Of a stretch of DNA of 64,000 nucleotides, positions 31,763 through 44,441 are shown one piece after another (the first letter of the stretch is position 1; every line of letters starts with the position of its first letter). The stretch is taken from the NCBI GenBank assembly GCA_022494885.1, contig JAGVSM010003447.1, positions 97,796 to 161,795 of the forward strand. Reading direction: 5' to 3'. Under the pieces are notes generated by a model, which worked only from the letters and a program-made list of their open reading frames with translations, searched no databases and was not told the origin of the DNA. The stretch is from Micrasema longulum. Taxonomy: Eukaryota; Arthropoda; Insecta; Trichoptera; Brachycentridae. The position numbers were made by a program, and so were the translations under genes.

Positions 31763-32480
31763 TATTTTATTTATTTATTTTATTTATTTATTTATTCATT
31801 TAAAATAACAAAATTAAATATTTATGAACTTATTAAGGCTTTTTAGGCTATGCCCGTGTCAAGCCACAATAAATAACAATAAAAATACAAAGTAAAATTA
31901 ATTAGATCAAATTATAATGACATAGAATCACAATCTAGAAAAAAGGGTAAATGTATTAATAATCAAATTCCAAAGAATACAATGCAAAAAAGATAATCAG
32001 AAATAATTTTTAAAATATAAATTATACAAATTAAGAATCAGACATAATCAAATATACAAAATAGTGGTATCATTAAAATCAACAAAATAATAGTAAAATA
32101 TAGTAGTATTAAAAAAAAATAACACAAAATAAGCATAATTGAAAAATTGAAATATTTAAAAGCATAATTGAAATTAAAATTGAGTTATGTTTCTAGAAAT
32201 TCACTCAATTTTAGTAAAAAATATAAGGAATAGGAGCAATAAATCATATGCTAAATAATAGTACGTACTAAATTAAATTATACAAAAATACAAATTATGC
32301 CACTAGAGAAGTGATTTTTGCTAGATTTTGATTTGAACACGACAAGACCTCTCAGCCAATTACATGAAGAGATGAAACAAAAAACTAACTTTTATTACGA
32401 ATATATAAATCGCCCAAAAAAGGCGCTCAAAAATAGATAACATATATTCTTATTTACGAAAAAATATTTTTTCAACCAGC
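31763..32480 (-). mobile_element. LINE 3' end with TAAA-type tail
   Basis: The minus strand ends 'GACACGGGCATAGCCTAAAA' and 'AGCCTTAATAAGTTC', then an (AAATA/TAAA)n tail at 31,763-31,800. That layout is typical of jockey-like 3' ends; compare 'CGGCACGGGACACC' at 47.3 kb. No coding sequence is recognisable in the A/T-rich part up to 32,480. The left breakpoint of the tandem duplication (31,826) falls inside this 3' region. Confidence 0.5.
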
Positions 32481-32547
32481 TAATAGCAGGCAAACCAACG
32501 TTTAGGCAGGATACATCTGTCGGGTCCACTCGTTTGAAATTAAAATA

Positions 32548-32787
32548 ATGAAGGAAATTCCCACATCTTATTATAAAAAAAGATGTAAATTATTTCTTCG
32601 TTGTGTTTTGAAATGCCAATTATTGTATTTTGAAAGCTATGAAGCACAAGCTACAATTTTTGCGCACTTTCGAAATCTCCTGACACGTCTAGAAGTAACG
32701 TTAGGTATTACACGCTTTCTGCTCTCGGTAAGTTCAGTAATAACACGGTGCAGATACCAGAGGCTAATCCTTCACGCCTCTCCATGA
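32548..32787 (+). other. Exon-like ORF in duplicated unit (copy 1)
   Basis: A 79-codon ATG frame begins 'MKEIPTSYYKKRCKLFLRC' and continues 'FAHFRNLLTRLEVTLGITRF'. A near-consensus splice donor TCG|GTAAGT lies at 32,727/32,728, so a spliced product would end after 'RFLLS'. The segment is richer in G+C than its surroundings and the reverse strand is also partly open. I recognise no family. Copy 2 (37,681-37,920) differs by one missense change, Tyr to Phe. Confidence 0.2.
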
Positions 32788-33016
32788 GAACTGAACTGGG
32801 AAGCTACCCCTCGGCTACTGAAAGTTTCATATAATATTGTGCAATACACAGGATGTAAATAATAATATGTGAGTTAAAAAAGTAGTATAAACTAAGATTT
32901 ATTGTTTACTAAAAGATCACAGAACTTAGCGAAAGCACTAAAATGCGCAATAAATTGCTAAAGATAAGATGCTTTTATTGATTAATTTGGTGTTAATTTT
33001 GTAGAACTCCATATTT

Positions 33017-33392
33017 AAACTTATAATTAGAAATCAAACACTGATTTGAGTCTACTGAACACTTAATTTTATTTTTACAAATATAAACATATAAAAATAA
33101 AAACTTCGTGACAATTGTTTCGCCTTATTAGGGCATTTTCAAACGAATGTGAAGATTTTTTGGATTGAATGTCCTTATATAGTTATATAATTTAAGGTAT
33201 TTAAGTAGAAAATAAAAATAATCTCATAAACTATAACATGTACATTAATCATAATTGAAGGAAAAACCAATGGTTAAGGGTGAGGCTAAGAAAGTGTTTA
33301 ATAAGTAATAAATAAAATAATATAATAATATAATAAATAAAATAAAGTGTTCATTAGACTCAAATCAGTGTTTGATTTCTAATTAAAAGTTT
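33017..33392. repeat. Inverted repeat, 48-bp arms (copy 1)
   Basis: 33,017-33,064 and 33,345-33,392 are inverted copies with about two mismatches, sharing 'AGAAATCAAACACTGATTTG' and 'AGTCTA'. The loop of about 280 bp contains 'GACAATTGTTTCGCCTTATT' and 'AGGGCATTTTCAAACG'. It is MITE-like, with no ORF. Confidence 0.8.
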
Positions 33393-33699
33393 AAGATGCT
33401 TTTACTAAGAAAATATAAAAAAACTTAGTAAACAATCCATTTTATATATTGTTATAATTTTGATTCTAGAGCAAATTGCGAGCTGTATTTAATTTTTGTC
33501 GATAGTCAAACAACAACCGCGTTTCTAAATTTTTTAATCTTTATGGAATGACCAAAAAAATGTATCAGAAAAAAAAATTGACCTTGTTAATAAATGCCTA
33601 CTTTATTGAACGATGGAAAATATTTAAAAAAATAATTAAATACGTCAATCCACTATAGTATATATTAAAACGAAACATTGCTTAAATTAAACGTTTGTT

Positions 33700-33945
33700 T
33701 AACAATGCTTGGAGTATGTCCAAACGTTTGTAGATAGGCTGGATCTCCTCCCTAGGGAGTTTGTTTTGATCTGAATTTATAGCAACAGTGAGAGAAAAAA
33801 TGTTACATTATGTCTAAAGTGGCCACTTGAACCAGCCAACGATTGGTTTAAACCCTTATAAATGCCTAGACTTCCATTCGTACCACTTCATAAAAACAAT
33901 TCCGTCCCTGTTGCAACAAATTTAGATCTGAACATTTGTTATTGA
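33700..33945. mobile_element. PF family, compact palindrome (copy 1)
   Basis: The head 'GTTTGTAGATAGGCTGGATC', 'CCTAGGGAGTTTG', 'GATCTGAATTTATAGCAACA' is mirrored at the end by 'CTGTTGCAACAAATTTAGAT' and 'CTGAAC'. In between is one PF arm in reverse orientation ('AGTGGCCACTTGAACCAGCC', 'AAATGCCTAGACTTCC'). It is a deleted derivative of the palindrome at 31.3 kb. Confidence 0.7.
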
Positions 33946-33961
33946 TTTCTATTGCATTAGG

Positions 33962-34450
33962 TGGCTGACATATTACAACAGAGATGGAGAATATTTAAGA
34001 GAAGGTAATATGGAAGTCCAGGGATTTACAAAACTTATGACTTATCATTACTTAATTTATTATAAAATTTATAATGTTTTGTATAAATCACTTACATTTA
34101 TATATAAACATATAAATATGTTTTTTTTCTCTCCTCATTATTTATATGTGATTACTTACAAAATATATTTATAATGAACAATGTAAAATATATATATCCT
34201 ATAATAAACATAAAAAATAAATTTGATTAAATTCAACCTACAATAAATCATTAAAATATAACAACAGAGATGAAAAACATATTGGAGTAGGGAATATAGA
34301 AGTCAAGGCATCTACAGGACTTATGACCTGTCATTGGCTGGTTTAAGTGGCTTTTTTACACAGTGTGTAATATTCACAGTTCTGCCTTTATTTCAACATC
34401 TACATTCTTTCAATTTTTCCATCTGGTGATGTTTGTGAAGTGATATGAAG
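33962..34450 (+). mobile_element. PF family, broken then repeated left arm (copy 1)
   Basis: 33,975-34,050 is a partial arm ('TACAACAGAGATGGAGAATA', 'GTAATATGGAAGTCCAGGG'). After an A/T-rich spacer the arm is repeated in full at 34,260-34,445 ('AACAACAGAGATGAAAAACA', 'GACTTATGACCTGTCATTGG', 'CATCTACATTCTTTCAATTT', 'GGTGATGTTTGTGAAGTGA'). Confidence 0.7.
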
Positions 34451-34899
34451 ATTCCGTTATCAGAATATAATTTTTGGGTACCTTAACTATTCTTTTTTTT
34501 CCTTTATATATGTTTTAATATAACAAAAATATCGACAATATTCCTTAATTTATTAACAACAGTTTCTCACCTATAATTTATGTTATTGTAATTGACGTTT
34601 GTTCGGCAATTCTTCCTTTTCTATTTTATTACCAAGTTGTTATAATAAACCACTTTAAAATGTATTTCAAAATAATAAATTAACTCACAATTCATTTTTA
34701 AAATATTATTAGAGCTTTTAGTTGCATTCATACAATTAATATTTTCTTGTTTATTCAGAAACAAAATTATCAGAACTAAATTTTTATTTAAATTTTATAC
34801 ATATATTAACATTAACGTTTACCATAACGTAAAAGAAAAACAAATGTTGTTTGGATGGGGAGTGATGTCCTACGATAATTAGTAAATTTTATTTTTCTT

Positions 34900-35560
34900 T
34901 AGTAAACATCTTCAGTATAACATGAAATATTACAACAACAAAAAAATTAACAGTGTTGTCAATCAGTGCTACACAAAAAAATATATGAATATAACTTTTT
35001 ACTTCTTTCTTAAATATGTTGTATTCCCGACTGCACTTTTTATTTCTTTTGTTCATTTCATTTAAAAAAATACTTTTTTGTAAATATAATGATGTGGCGC
35101 TGTAGTTTTTTATGATTGTGGAAATTAATATGTTACCAGTTGTTTTAGGTTACGTACTCATATTTTGTGACGTAGAAGTACTAAAATTTATCTTTTCTTT
35201 TTTTTTTTAGTGAGTAAAAAATGCTTTTTAAATAATGATTTTATATCTTAAACCCGAGAAAAATAAAAAAAATGGACGGTGGAAAAAGTAAACGGTTTTA
35301 ATTTATTTTTGTATTTTTTCGACCTGTAAAATATTTATTAAAAAAGCACCACCTCATCCAATTATTCCATACTGTAATATGAATCCGGCTCATGCAAAAT
35401 AAATTGATTATAATTATTCGATAGTTATAATAAATACATTTTTGGATTTTCTAATTACATTTACAGTGTTATTTATTTCCTTCTTACATTTTACATTTTT
35501 ATCAAATATTATGCCCATATATTTCAGGTTATTTTTTTACAATCTTTTTCAATACTTTGC
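34900..35560 (-). pseudogene. LINE RT 3' portion (copy 1)
   Basis: Minus strand: 'NNLKYMGIIFDKNVKCKKEI' with 'NNTVNVIRKSKNV', then 'AGFILQYGIIG', a stop, 'GGAFLINILQVEKIQK', and near the end 'YLQKSIFLNEMN' and 'YNIFKKEVKSYI'. The order L-K-Y-x-G-I-I-F-D, L-Q-Y-G-I-I-G-x-G-G, L-Q-V-x-K-I-Q-K is diagnostic of jockey/CR1-like polymerases just after the YADD motif. The YADD itself is not preserved upstream. Several stops and shifts are present. It is duplicated at 40,033-40,693. Confidence 0.75.
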
Positions 35561-37680
35561 TAACATTCTCTATAAGGAAACACAATGATCTGTATATAAT
35601 ATGCATATCCGTTTTATAATAAGCCAACGGATGCCATAAATAAAAAGGATCCCGCCTTTGTTTTCCCTTACTGATGTTATGCAAGTTTCAATATTGCACA
35701 CCGCCTTCCACGTTACTAATAAAAACTTCGCATTAAAAATAACAATTTCAAACTATTAATAACAATTTCAGGTTTAATATAACAATTTAAAAAACTGTTT
35801 TATTTCTTGCAGTTTCATTTTATGGTTTTGCTAATTCGTAAAAAAGTGTAATAAAAAATTTATCTTATTACTTTATATACATAAATTGGTGATAAATGAA
35901 TTGGATATTCAATAAACTCGAGAAAACAAATCCGTTTTTCTTTTCTTTTCATAATGATGAGTGGGAATTTTACATCAATTGAAGCGTATTTTGATTACTG
36001 AAGCTTGAGACGTAGGTAGTAGTTATGATTACTTAGAATATAAGAACACATATAGAATGGTGTCCATGAATTATTTGACATGTAACATCGTAGGTACGAA
36101 TATATTTTATTAAAGCAAGTAATAGACACCATAATGTTGTTTAATGTTTAAACTGTTTGTGTTTTCTAAACTTTGTTTTTTTATTTGTTTTTTTTTTTAA
36201 TTTTTAAATTAATTTTTAAAATTGTATTTTTTTTTTACTTTTGTCTAGACTGTAAGAAATCGATAGTGACAATAAGTTTGCCATGTAAGCGTGTATACTT
36301 TTGTAATTATTTTTTTATTTATCATATTGTTTATTATGGTCAATAAAGATTTATTCATATTTTTATTCATAATATGAAAGAATTCGTAAGTAATGCAAAT
36401 ACTTTTTTCAACATGATTTTTGAACATTGTTTAAATAAAGACTTTGCATCAATCCAAATGCCTAACTAAATCGTCAAAATTGACGTTTCGCTGTCTCGTT
36501 TTCCGCACCCCAAACCTGAACCGATTTTGTTTTTTTTAAAGAAAAAATCAAATGGAATTTTCTGGGTTGATATTTTTTCCGTTTTTCAAAACTATTAATC
36601 ATATCTGAATACCATACGTCCAAAGACGGCACGAAAAACTGGGCACTTTAATGAGTTATTCGATGGTTCTAGTTTTCATAAGAAACAGTTAATCAGAAAA
36701 GCAAAAAAAAGCACACCAATAATAAATGTCTATAGCGCAAAATCATTGTTTTAGTGTCATGATCCAGGTAAAAAATACGGGAATTCTTTTGTATGAATAA
36801 AATCCGGATATTGGTCGTTAATTGCTGTACGAATATGAAGTGAAGATCAAGAAAAAAACATAAAATAATACATGAATGCTATTCAATAATAAAAAATACG
36901 TCAACTTGTGGGGTTTAACATCTAAAATTTTATGTGTTATTTATAATGTGAATTACGAACTTATTAAGGCTTTTTAGGCTATGCCCGTGTCAAGCCACAA
37001 TAAATAACAATAAAAATACAAAGTAAAATTAATTAGATCAAATTATAATGACATAGAATCACAATCTAGAAAAAAGGGTAAATGTATTAATAATCAAATT
37101 CCAAAGAATACAATGCAAAAAAGATAATCAGAAATAATTTTTAAAATATAAATTATACAAATTAAGAATCAGACATAATCAAATATACAAAATAGTGGTA
37201 TCATTAAAATCAACAAAATAATAGTAAAATATAGTAGTATTAAAAAAAAAAATAACACAAAATAAGCATAATTGAAAAATTGAAATATTTAAAAGCATAA
37301 TTGAAATTAAAATTGAGTTATGTTTCTAGAAATTCACTCAATTTTAGTAAAAAATATAAGGAATAGGAGCAATAAATCATATGCTAAATAATAGTACGTA
37401 CTAAATTAAATTATACAAAAATACAAATTATGCCACTAGAGAAGTGATTTTTGCTAGATTTTGATTTGAACACGACAAGACCTCTCAGCCAATTACATGA
37501 AGAGATGAAACAAAAAACTAACTTTTATTACGAATATATAAATCGCCCAAAAAAGGCGCTCAAAAATAGATAACATATATTCTTATTTACGAAAAAATAT
37601 TTTTTCAACCAGCTAATAGCAGGCAAACCAACGTTTAGGCAGGATACATCTGTCGGGTCCACTCGTTTGAAATTAAAATA

Positions 37681-37920
37681 ATGAAGGAAATTCCCACATC
37701 TTATTATAAAAAAAGATGTAAATTATTTCTTCGTTGTGTTTTGAAATGCCAATTATTGTATTTTGAAAGCTTTGAAGCACAAGCTACAATTTTTGCGCAC
37801 TTTCGAAATCTCCTGACACGTCTAGAAGTAACGTTAGGTATTACACGCTTTCTGCTCTCGGTAAGTTCAGTAATAACACGGTGCAGATACCAGAGGCTAA
37901 TCCTTCACGCCTCTCCATGA
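37681..37920 (+). other. Exon-like ORF in duplicated unit (copy 2)
   Basis: Same frame and donor site as 32,548-32,787, with Phe instead of Tyr at codon 31 (base 37,772). Confidence 0.2.
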
Positions 37921-38149
37921 GAACTGAACTGGGAAGCTACCCCTCGGCTACTGAAAGTTTCATATAATATTGTGCAATACACAGGATGTAAATAATAATA
38001 TGTGAGTTAAAAAAGTAGTATAAACTAAGATTTATTGTTTACTAAAAGATCACAGAACTTAGCGAAAGCACTAAAATGCGCAATAAATTGCTAAAGATAA
38101 GATGCTTTTATTGATTAATTTGGTGTTAATTTTGTAGAACTCCATATTT

Positions 38150-38525
38150 AAACTTATAATTAGAAATCAAACACTGATTTGAGTCTACTGAACACTTAAT
38201 TTTATTTTTACAAATATAAACATATAAAAATAAAAACTTCGTGACAATTGTTTCGCCTTATTAGGGCATTTTCAAACGAATGTGAAGATTTTTTGGATTG
38301 AATGTCCTTATATAGTTATATAATTTAAGGTATTTAAGTAGAAAATAAAAATAATCTCATAAACTATAACATGTACATTAATCATAATTGAAGGAAAAAC
38401 CAATGGTTAAGGGTGAGGCTAAGAAAGTGTTTAATAAGTAATAAATAAAATAATATAATAATATAATAAATAAAATAAAGTGTTCATTAGACTCAAATCA
38501 GTGTTTGATTTCTAATTAAAAGTTT
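38150..38525. repeat. Inverted repeat, 48-bp arms (copy 2)
   Basis: Copy of 33,017-33,392 shifted by 5,133 bp. Confidence 0.8.
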
Positions 38526-38832
38526 AAGATGCTTTTACTAAGAAAATATAAAAAAACTTAGTAAACAATCCATTTTATATATTGTTATAATTTTGATTCT
38601 AGAGCAAATTGCGAGCTGTATTTAATTTTTGTCGATAGTCAAACAACAACCGCGTTTCTAAATTTTTTAATCTTTATGGAATGACCAAAAAAATGTATCA
38701 GAAAAAAAAATTGACCTTGTTAATAAATGCCTACTTTATTGAACGATGGAAAATATTTAAAAAAATAATTAAATACGTCAATCCACTATAGTATATATTA
38801 AAACGAAACATTGCTTAAATTAAACGTTTGTT

Positions 38833-39583
38833 TAACAATGCTTGGAGTATGTCCAAACGTTTGTAGATAGGCTGGATCTCCTCCCTAGGGAGTTTGTTTT
38901 GATCTGAATTTATAGCAACAGTGAGAGAAAAAATGTTACATTATGTCTAAAGTGGCCACTTGAACCAGCCAACGATTGGTTTAAACCCTTATAAATGCCT
39001 AGACTTCCATTCGTACCACTTCATAAAAACAATTCCGTCCCTGTTGCAACAAATTTAGATCTGAACATTTGTTATTGATTTCTATTGCATTAGGTGGCTG
39101 ACATATTACAACAGAGATGGAGAATATTTAAGAGAAGGTAATATGGAAGTCCAGGGATTTACAAAACTTATGACTTATCATTACTTAATTTATTATAAAA
39201 TTTATAATGTTTTGTATAAATCACTTACATTTATATATAAACATATAAATATGTTTTTTTTCTCTCCTCATTATTTATATGTGATTACTTACAAAATATA
39301 TTTATAATGAACAATGTAAAATATATATATCCTATAATAAACATAAAAAATAAATTTGATTAAATTCAACCTACAATAAATCATTAAAATATAACAACAG
39401 AGATGAAAAACATATTGGAGTAGGGAATATAGAAGTCAAGGCATCTACAGGACTTATGACCTGTCATTGGCTGGTTTAAGTGGCTTTTTTACACAGTGTG
39501 TAATATTCACAGTTCTGCCTTTATTTCAACATCTACATTCTTTCAATTTTTCCATCTGGTGATGTTTGTGAAGTGATATGAAG
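38833..39583. mobile_element. PF family elements (copy 2)
   Basis: Copies of the PF palindrome and repeated arms at 33,700-34,450. Confidence 0.7.
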
Positions 39584-40032
39584 ATTCCGTTATCAGAATA
39601 TAATTTTTGGGTACCTTAACTATTCTTTTTTTTCCTTTATATATGTTTTAATATAACAAAAATATCGACAATATTCCTTAATTTATTAACAACAGTTTCT
39701 CACCTATAATTTATGTTATTGTAATTGACGTTTGTTCGGCAATTCTTCCTTTTCTATTTTATTACCAAGTTGTTATAATAAACCACTTTAAAATGTATTT
39801 CAAAATAATAAATTAACTCACAATTCATTTTTAAAATATTATTAGAGCTTTTAGTTGCATTCATACAATTAATATTTTCTTGTTTATTCAGAAACAAAAT
39901 TATCAGAACTAAATTTTTATTTAAATTTTATACATATATTAACATTAACGTTTACCATAACGTAAAAGAAAAACAAATGTTGTTTGGATGGGGAGTGATG
40001 TCCTACGATAATTAGTAAATTTTATTTTTCTT

Positions 40033-40693
40033 TAGTAAACATCTTCAGTATAACATGAAATATTACAACAACAAAAAAATTAACAGTGTTGTCAATCAGT
40101 GCTACACAAAAAAATATATGAATATAACTTTTTACTTCTTTCTTAAATATGTTGTATTCCCGACTGCACTTTTTATTTCTTTTGTTCATTTCATTTAAAA
40201 AAATACTTTTTTGTAAATATAATGATGTGGCGCTGTAGTTTTTTATGATTGTGGAAATTAATATGTTACCAGTTGTTTTAGGTTACGTACTCATATTTTG
40301 TGACGTAGAAGTACTAAAATTTATCTTTTCTTTTTTTTTTTAGTGAGTAAAAAATGCTTTTTAAATAATGATTTTATATCTTAAACCCGAGAAAAATAAA
40401 AAAAATGGACGGTGGAAAAAGTAAACGGTTTTAATTTATTTTTGTATTTTTTCGACCTGTAAAATATTTATTAAAAAAGCACCACCTCATCCAATTATTC
40501 CATACTGTAATATGAATCCGGCTCATGCAAAATAAATTGATTATAATTATTCGATAGTTATAATAAATACATTTTTGGATTTTCTAATTACATTTACAGT
40601 GTTATTTATTTCCTTCTTACATTTTACATTTTTATCAAATATTATGCCCATATATTTCAGGTTATTTTTTTACAATCTTTTTCAATACTTTGC
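40033..40693 (-). pseudogene. LINE RT 3' portion (copy 2)
   Basis: Copy of 34,900-35,560, carrying the same stops and the same conserved blocks ('LKYMGIIFDKNV', 'LQYGIIG'). The identical disabling mutations show that the whole unit was duplicated after the LINE had died. Confidence 0.75.
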
Positions 40694-42089
40694 TAACATT
40701 CTCTATAAGGAAACACAATGATCTGTATATAATATGCATATCCGTTTTATAATAAGCCAACGGATGCCATAAATAAAAAGGATCCCGCCTTTGTTTTCCC
40801 TTACTGATGTTATGCAAGTTTCAATATTGCACACCGCCTTCCACGTTACTAATAAAAACTTCGCATTAAAAATAACAATTTCAAACTATTAATAACAATT
40901 TCAGGTTTAATATAACAATTTAAAAAACTGTTTTATTTCTTGCAGTTTCATTTTATGGTTTTGCTAATTCGTAAAAAAGTGTAATAAAAAATTTATCTTA
41001 TTACTTTATATACATAAATTGGTGATAAATGAATTGGATATTCAATAAACTCGAGAAAACAAATCCGTTTTTCTTTTCTTTTCATAATGATGAGTGGGAA
41101 TTTTACATCAATTGAAGCGTATTTTGATTACTGAAGCTTGAGACGTAGGTAGTAGTTATGATTACTTAGAATATAAGAACACATATAGAATGGTGTCCAT
41201 GAATTATTTGACATGTAACATCGTAGGTACGAATATATTTTATTAAAGCAAGTAATAGACACCATAATGTTGTTTAATGTTTAAACTGTTTGTGTTTTCT
41301 AAACTTTGTTTTTTTATTTGTTTTTTTTTTTAATTTTTAAATTAATTTTTAAAATTGTATTTTTTTTTTACTTTTGTCTAGACTGTAAGAAATCGATAGT
41401 GACAATAAGTTTGCCATGTAAGCGTGTATACTTTTGTAATTATTTTTTTATTTATCATATTGTTTATTATGGTCAATAAAGATTTATTCATATTTTTATT
41501 CATAATATGAAAGAATTCGTAAGTAATGCAAATACTTTTTTCAACATGATTTTTGAACATTGTTTAAATAAAGACTTTGCATCAATCCAAATGCCTAACT
41601 AAATCGTCAAAATTGACGTTTCGCTGTCTCGTTTTCCGCACCCCAAACCTGAACCGATTTTGTTTTTTTTAAAGAAAAAATCAAATGGAATTTTCTGGGT
41701 TGATATTTTTTCCGTTTTTCAAAACTATTAATCATATCTGAATACCATACGTCCAAAGACGGCACGAAAAACTGGGCACTTTAATGAGTTATTCGATGGT
41801 TCTAGTTTTCATAAGAAACAGTTAATCAGAAAAGCAAAAAAAAGCACACCAATAATAAATGTCTATAGCGCAAAATCATTGTTTTAGTGTCATGATCCAG
41901 GTAAAAAATACGGGAATTCTTTTGTATGAATAAAATCCGGATATTGGTCGTTAATTGCTGTACGAATATGAAGTGAAGATCAAGAAAAAAACATAAAATA
42001 ATACATGAATGCTATTCAATAATAAAAAATACGTCAACTTGTGGGGTTTAACATCTAAAATTTTATGTGTTATTTATAATGTGAATTAC

Positions 42090-43740
42090 TCGTATAATTA
42101 CTGATGAGCAAAAAATATGTTTCAAGATGTAAAATAAGCTTTAATATTTACAATTAGTTTGTAATTTTTTGCAAGATAGATACTTTGCAATAATATATAT
42201 ACGAGTACGTAAGTTTGCAATAAGTTAATATTTTTTATTGCAAAATCCGATCATTGGTAAAAATTATAAATAAAAGTGAAATAAAATTATATGTGTATTT
42301 TTATAATTATAATTTTTTTTATGTTACGAAGTACGCGAAATTTTGTTTTGAGTTCTGCTGCTGGACACATAATGGATTAAAAATGTATAAAATAAAAATA
42401 CAGTCAAAATATGCAATGGTTTAATAAATTATCTGCTTTGAAAAGCCTCGTTTTATGAACTGACTGCGCCTTAATTATTCCAGGACATAAACTTTCGTGA
42501 CTTTGCAAATAACTAAGTATAATAACCTTTGTTGTAAAACAAATTAATAAAATATATGATTCTTATTTAGAAACTTTGCTGGTCTGTCTTAAAACTGTAT
42601 TTTTTCAATGTTATTATATCATTGTCAACTGTTAGTTTCTTTAAAATAAATCAATAAATAAATAAATAATAAATACACTTAACCATCTACAGAATCTCAT
42701 GGGCGAAAATGGCGCAATAAGTAATAAGATCAATAAAAATGGATGTAAAGTAAATCACATGTTGAAATAAATTAATACGTACACGCATACTTCAGATGTG
42801 CAACTTCTATACAGACGTTCGTCATTATATTGGTAAGTTTGCACCTTTCGCACCTTGTATTCCTCGATTCAATGAATGAAGCGTGCTGAGAATAATAAAA
42901 AGGTGAACCAACCCACAATATCATATTCCTTTAACCTACATTGATTTATTATCATCCCTTAAACTGGGCCGCAATATGTTTTTTGGTTTTGTTTTCAAGT
43001 TTCAGATTATGTTTCCTCCCCAGCGATTACTCCAAAATATCTCAATAGATATTATTTTGCAATGGGTGAAGGAGGTCCCGGTCGTTTTAAATGGCAGATG
43101 TGCTGGCTCCAGTAATTAGCCCTATTAAATTTTTCATTTATTTGAATTATTTGTGAGGGTTAACTATGTACAATATCGTAATACTGTAAATAAATAAAAA
43201 CACTAAATGGTTTAAAAAAATTACAAAGCTTTTTTAAATAAACTTCAGAAAACATTTACAAACAAATATATTTATCTATAAATCTACTATTAAGGATGAA
43301 CTTTGAAGAAATTTTGCTTTTTAGTTTGACTAGCAATTCACTAACATGAACAAAAAAATATATTGTAAAATAATATGATTGCATTCAATTTTATTGCAAA
43401 CAACAAAGGAATTCTGTAATTTGTATGTATTTCAACATTTATTATTAATAGTTGCAAATATTTTTTTATTTATGTATTACACTTTTCTTTGACTAAGATG
43501 TTAAATTTCATCATGTTATTCAAATATTTAAATAAAATTAAAATAATTAATTGATAAAAAAATAATAAAGTACTATCTAAAAAAAATGCATAGTGATGAA
43601 TATTTATAAACAATAGGGTGTTTCAACAAGTCGGGTATAACATTAAAAATATCATTTAAATTTAAATCAGATTTTAACGATTATAATGGTATAACTATCT
43701 TTGTATTCAAAACAAGTTTTCATTTATAATGGATTTAAAA
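42090..43740. other. A/T-rich stretch without a recognised gene
   Basis: 42,265-42,305 ('AAATAAAAGTGAAATAAAAT') is a single arm of the 16.0-kb foldback family. A GC-richer patch at 43,010-43,110 is unassigned. Confidence 0.4.
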
Positions 43741-43770
43741 ACGAGCACTTACGAAACGGCTCTCAGTTGA

Positions 43771-43793
43771 CATGACGTCATTTTGACGTCATG
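43771..43793. promoter_or_regulatory. Paired CREB/ATF octamers
   Basis: Two perfect TGACGTCA sites at 43,773-43,780 and 43,784-43,791, separated by TTT, in a locally GC-richer stretch (43,740-43,910) with more CpGs than the surroundings. TGACGTCA is the consensus cAMP-response element bound by CREB/ATF bZIP dimers. Which gene they would serve is not known. The exon-like segment at 44.4 kb lies 0.65 kb downstream. Confidence 0.45.
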
Positions 43794-44441
43794 CGTTACG
43801 ATCGCCGACTGTGCTTCTAATAATCATTGCTCACAAGTTAGGTGCCAAAACGTCATACGTGCCGTTTGTCCCTCAGGGCGCATAACGTCTCATTTTCGGG
43901 TAATTCAAAATGTTCGTTTTACAAACCTTAGTAAAAAATTTATCCAACGTCACACGAAAAAAATATTTAATAATATTATACGTTAAGTTAAGTCTAAATT
44001 TGAAACATTGCTTTTTCTATGCAACGAACAAAATAAATTATTTTGTTACTCTTTTCAATCAATCCATTTTATCCACTTTGATAAAAACGCATCAATTATT
44101 AGACTTTTAACTGTATTTCACTAAACTCTTTAAAGTGCAACTGGCCCTTAGTGGTTTGGTTTGAGATTTTATGTGGGTATAAAAATGTATATAGGCAATA
44201 TTGAAGTAATATTGAAACGTTAAGGAATGCATGTAATTACACGTACGTACGATTTTCTTAACGGCAAGGCCCACCTACGAATAAAATTGAAGACGGTATC
44301 AAAACATGGGACCCATTCCATATAACACAGTAGAAATCCACTTAAAAAGTGAGGTACTCCACTACCGTACGTAAAAGTTTAAACGTATTCAATTTATCAT
44401 ACTACGTTAATTCAAATAAATTTATATATTTCTCTGGGAAG

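Larger units (their letters stand above)
31826..36956 (+). repeat. Tandem duplication, copy 1 (5,131 bp)
   Basis: Starts GAACTTATTAAGGC and ends GTGAATTAC. It is immediately followed by a second direct copy with no spacer. Compared with copy 2 I see A rather than T at 32,639 and an A9 rather than A11 run near 32,111-32,119. It contains the LINE 3' end, an exon-like ORF, an inverted repeat, two PF elements and a LINE fragment. Confidence 0.95.
36957..42089 (+). repeat. Tandem duplication, copy 2 (5,133 bp)
   Basis: Begins at GAACTTATTAAGGC directly abutting the end of copy 1 (GTGAATTAC). It ends at GTGAATTAC before unique TCGTATAATTACTG. It is offset from copy 1 by 5,131 bp before, and 5,133 bp after, the A-run. 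The breakpoint shows no microhomology that I can see. Confidence 0.95.

Noticed and set aside
36245..36427. 60-codon ORF present twice (also 41,378-41,560)
   Set aside because: Its identity in both copies only reflects the recent tandem duplication, not selection. The composition is background-like.
31826..42089. LTR retrotransposon with 5.1-kb LTRs
   Set aside because: The copies abut with no internal region, and the unit contains dead LINE and PF insertions rather than LTR signals.
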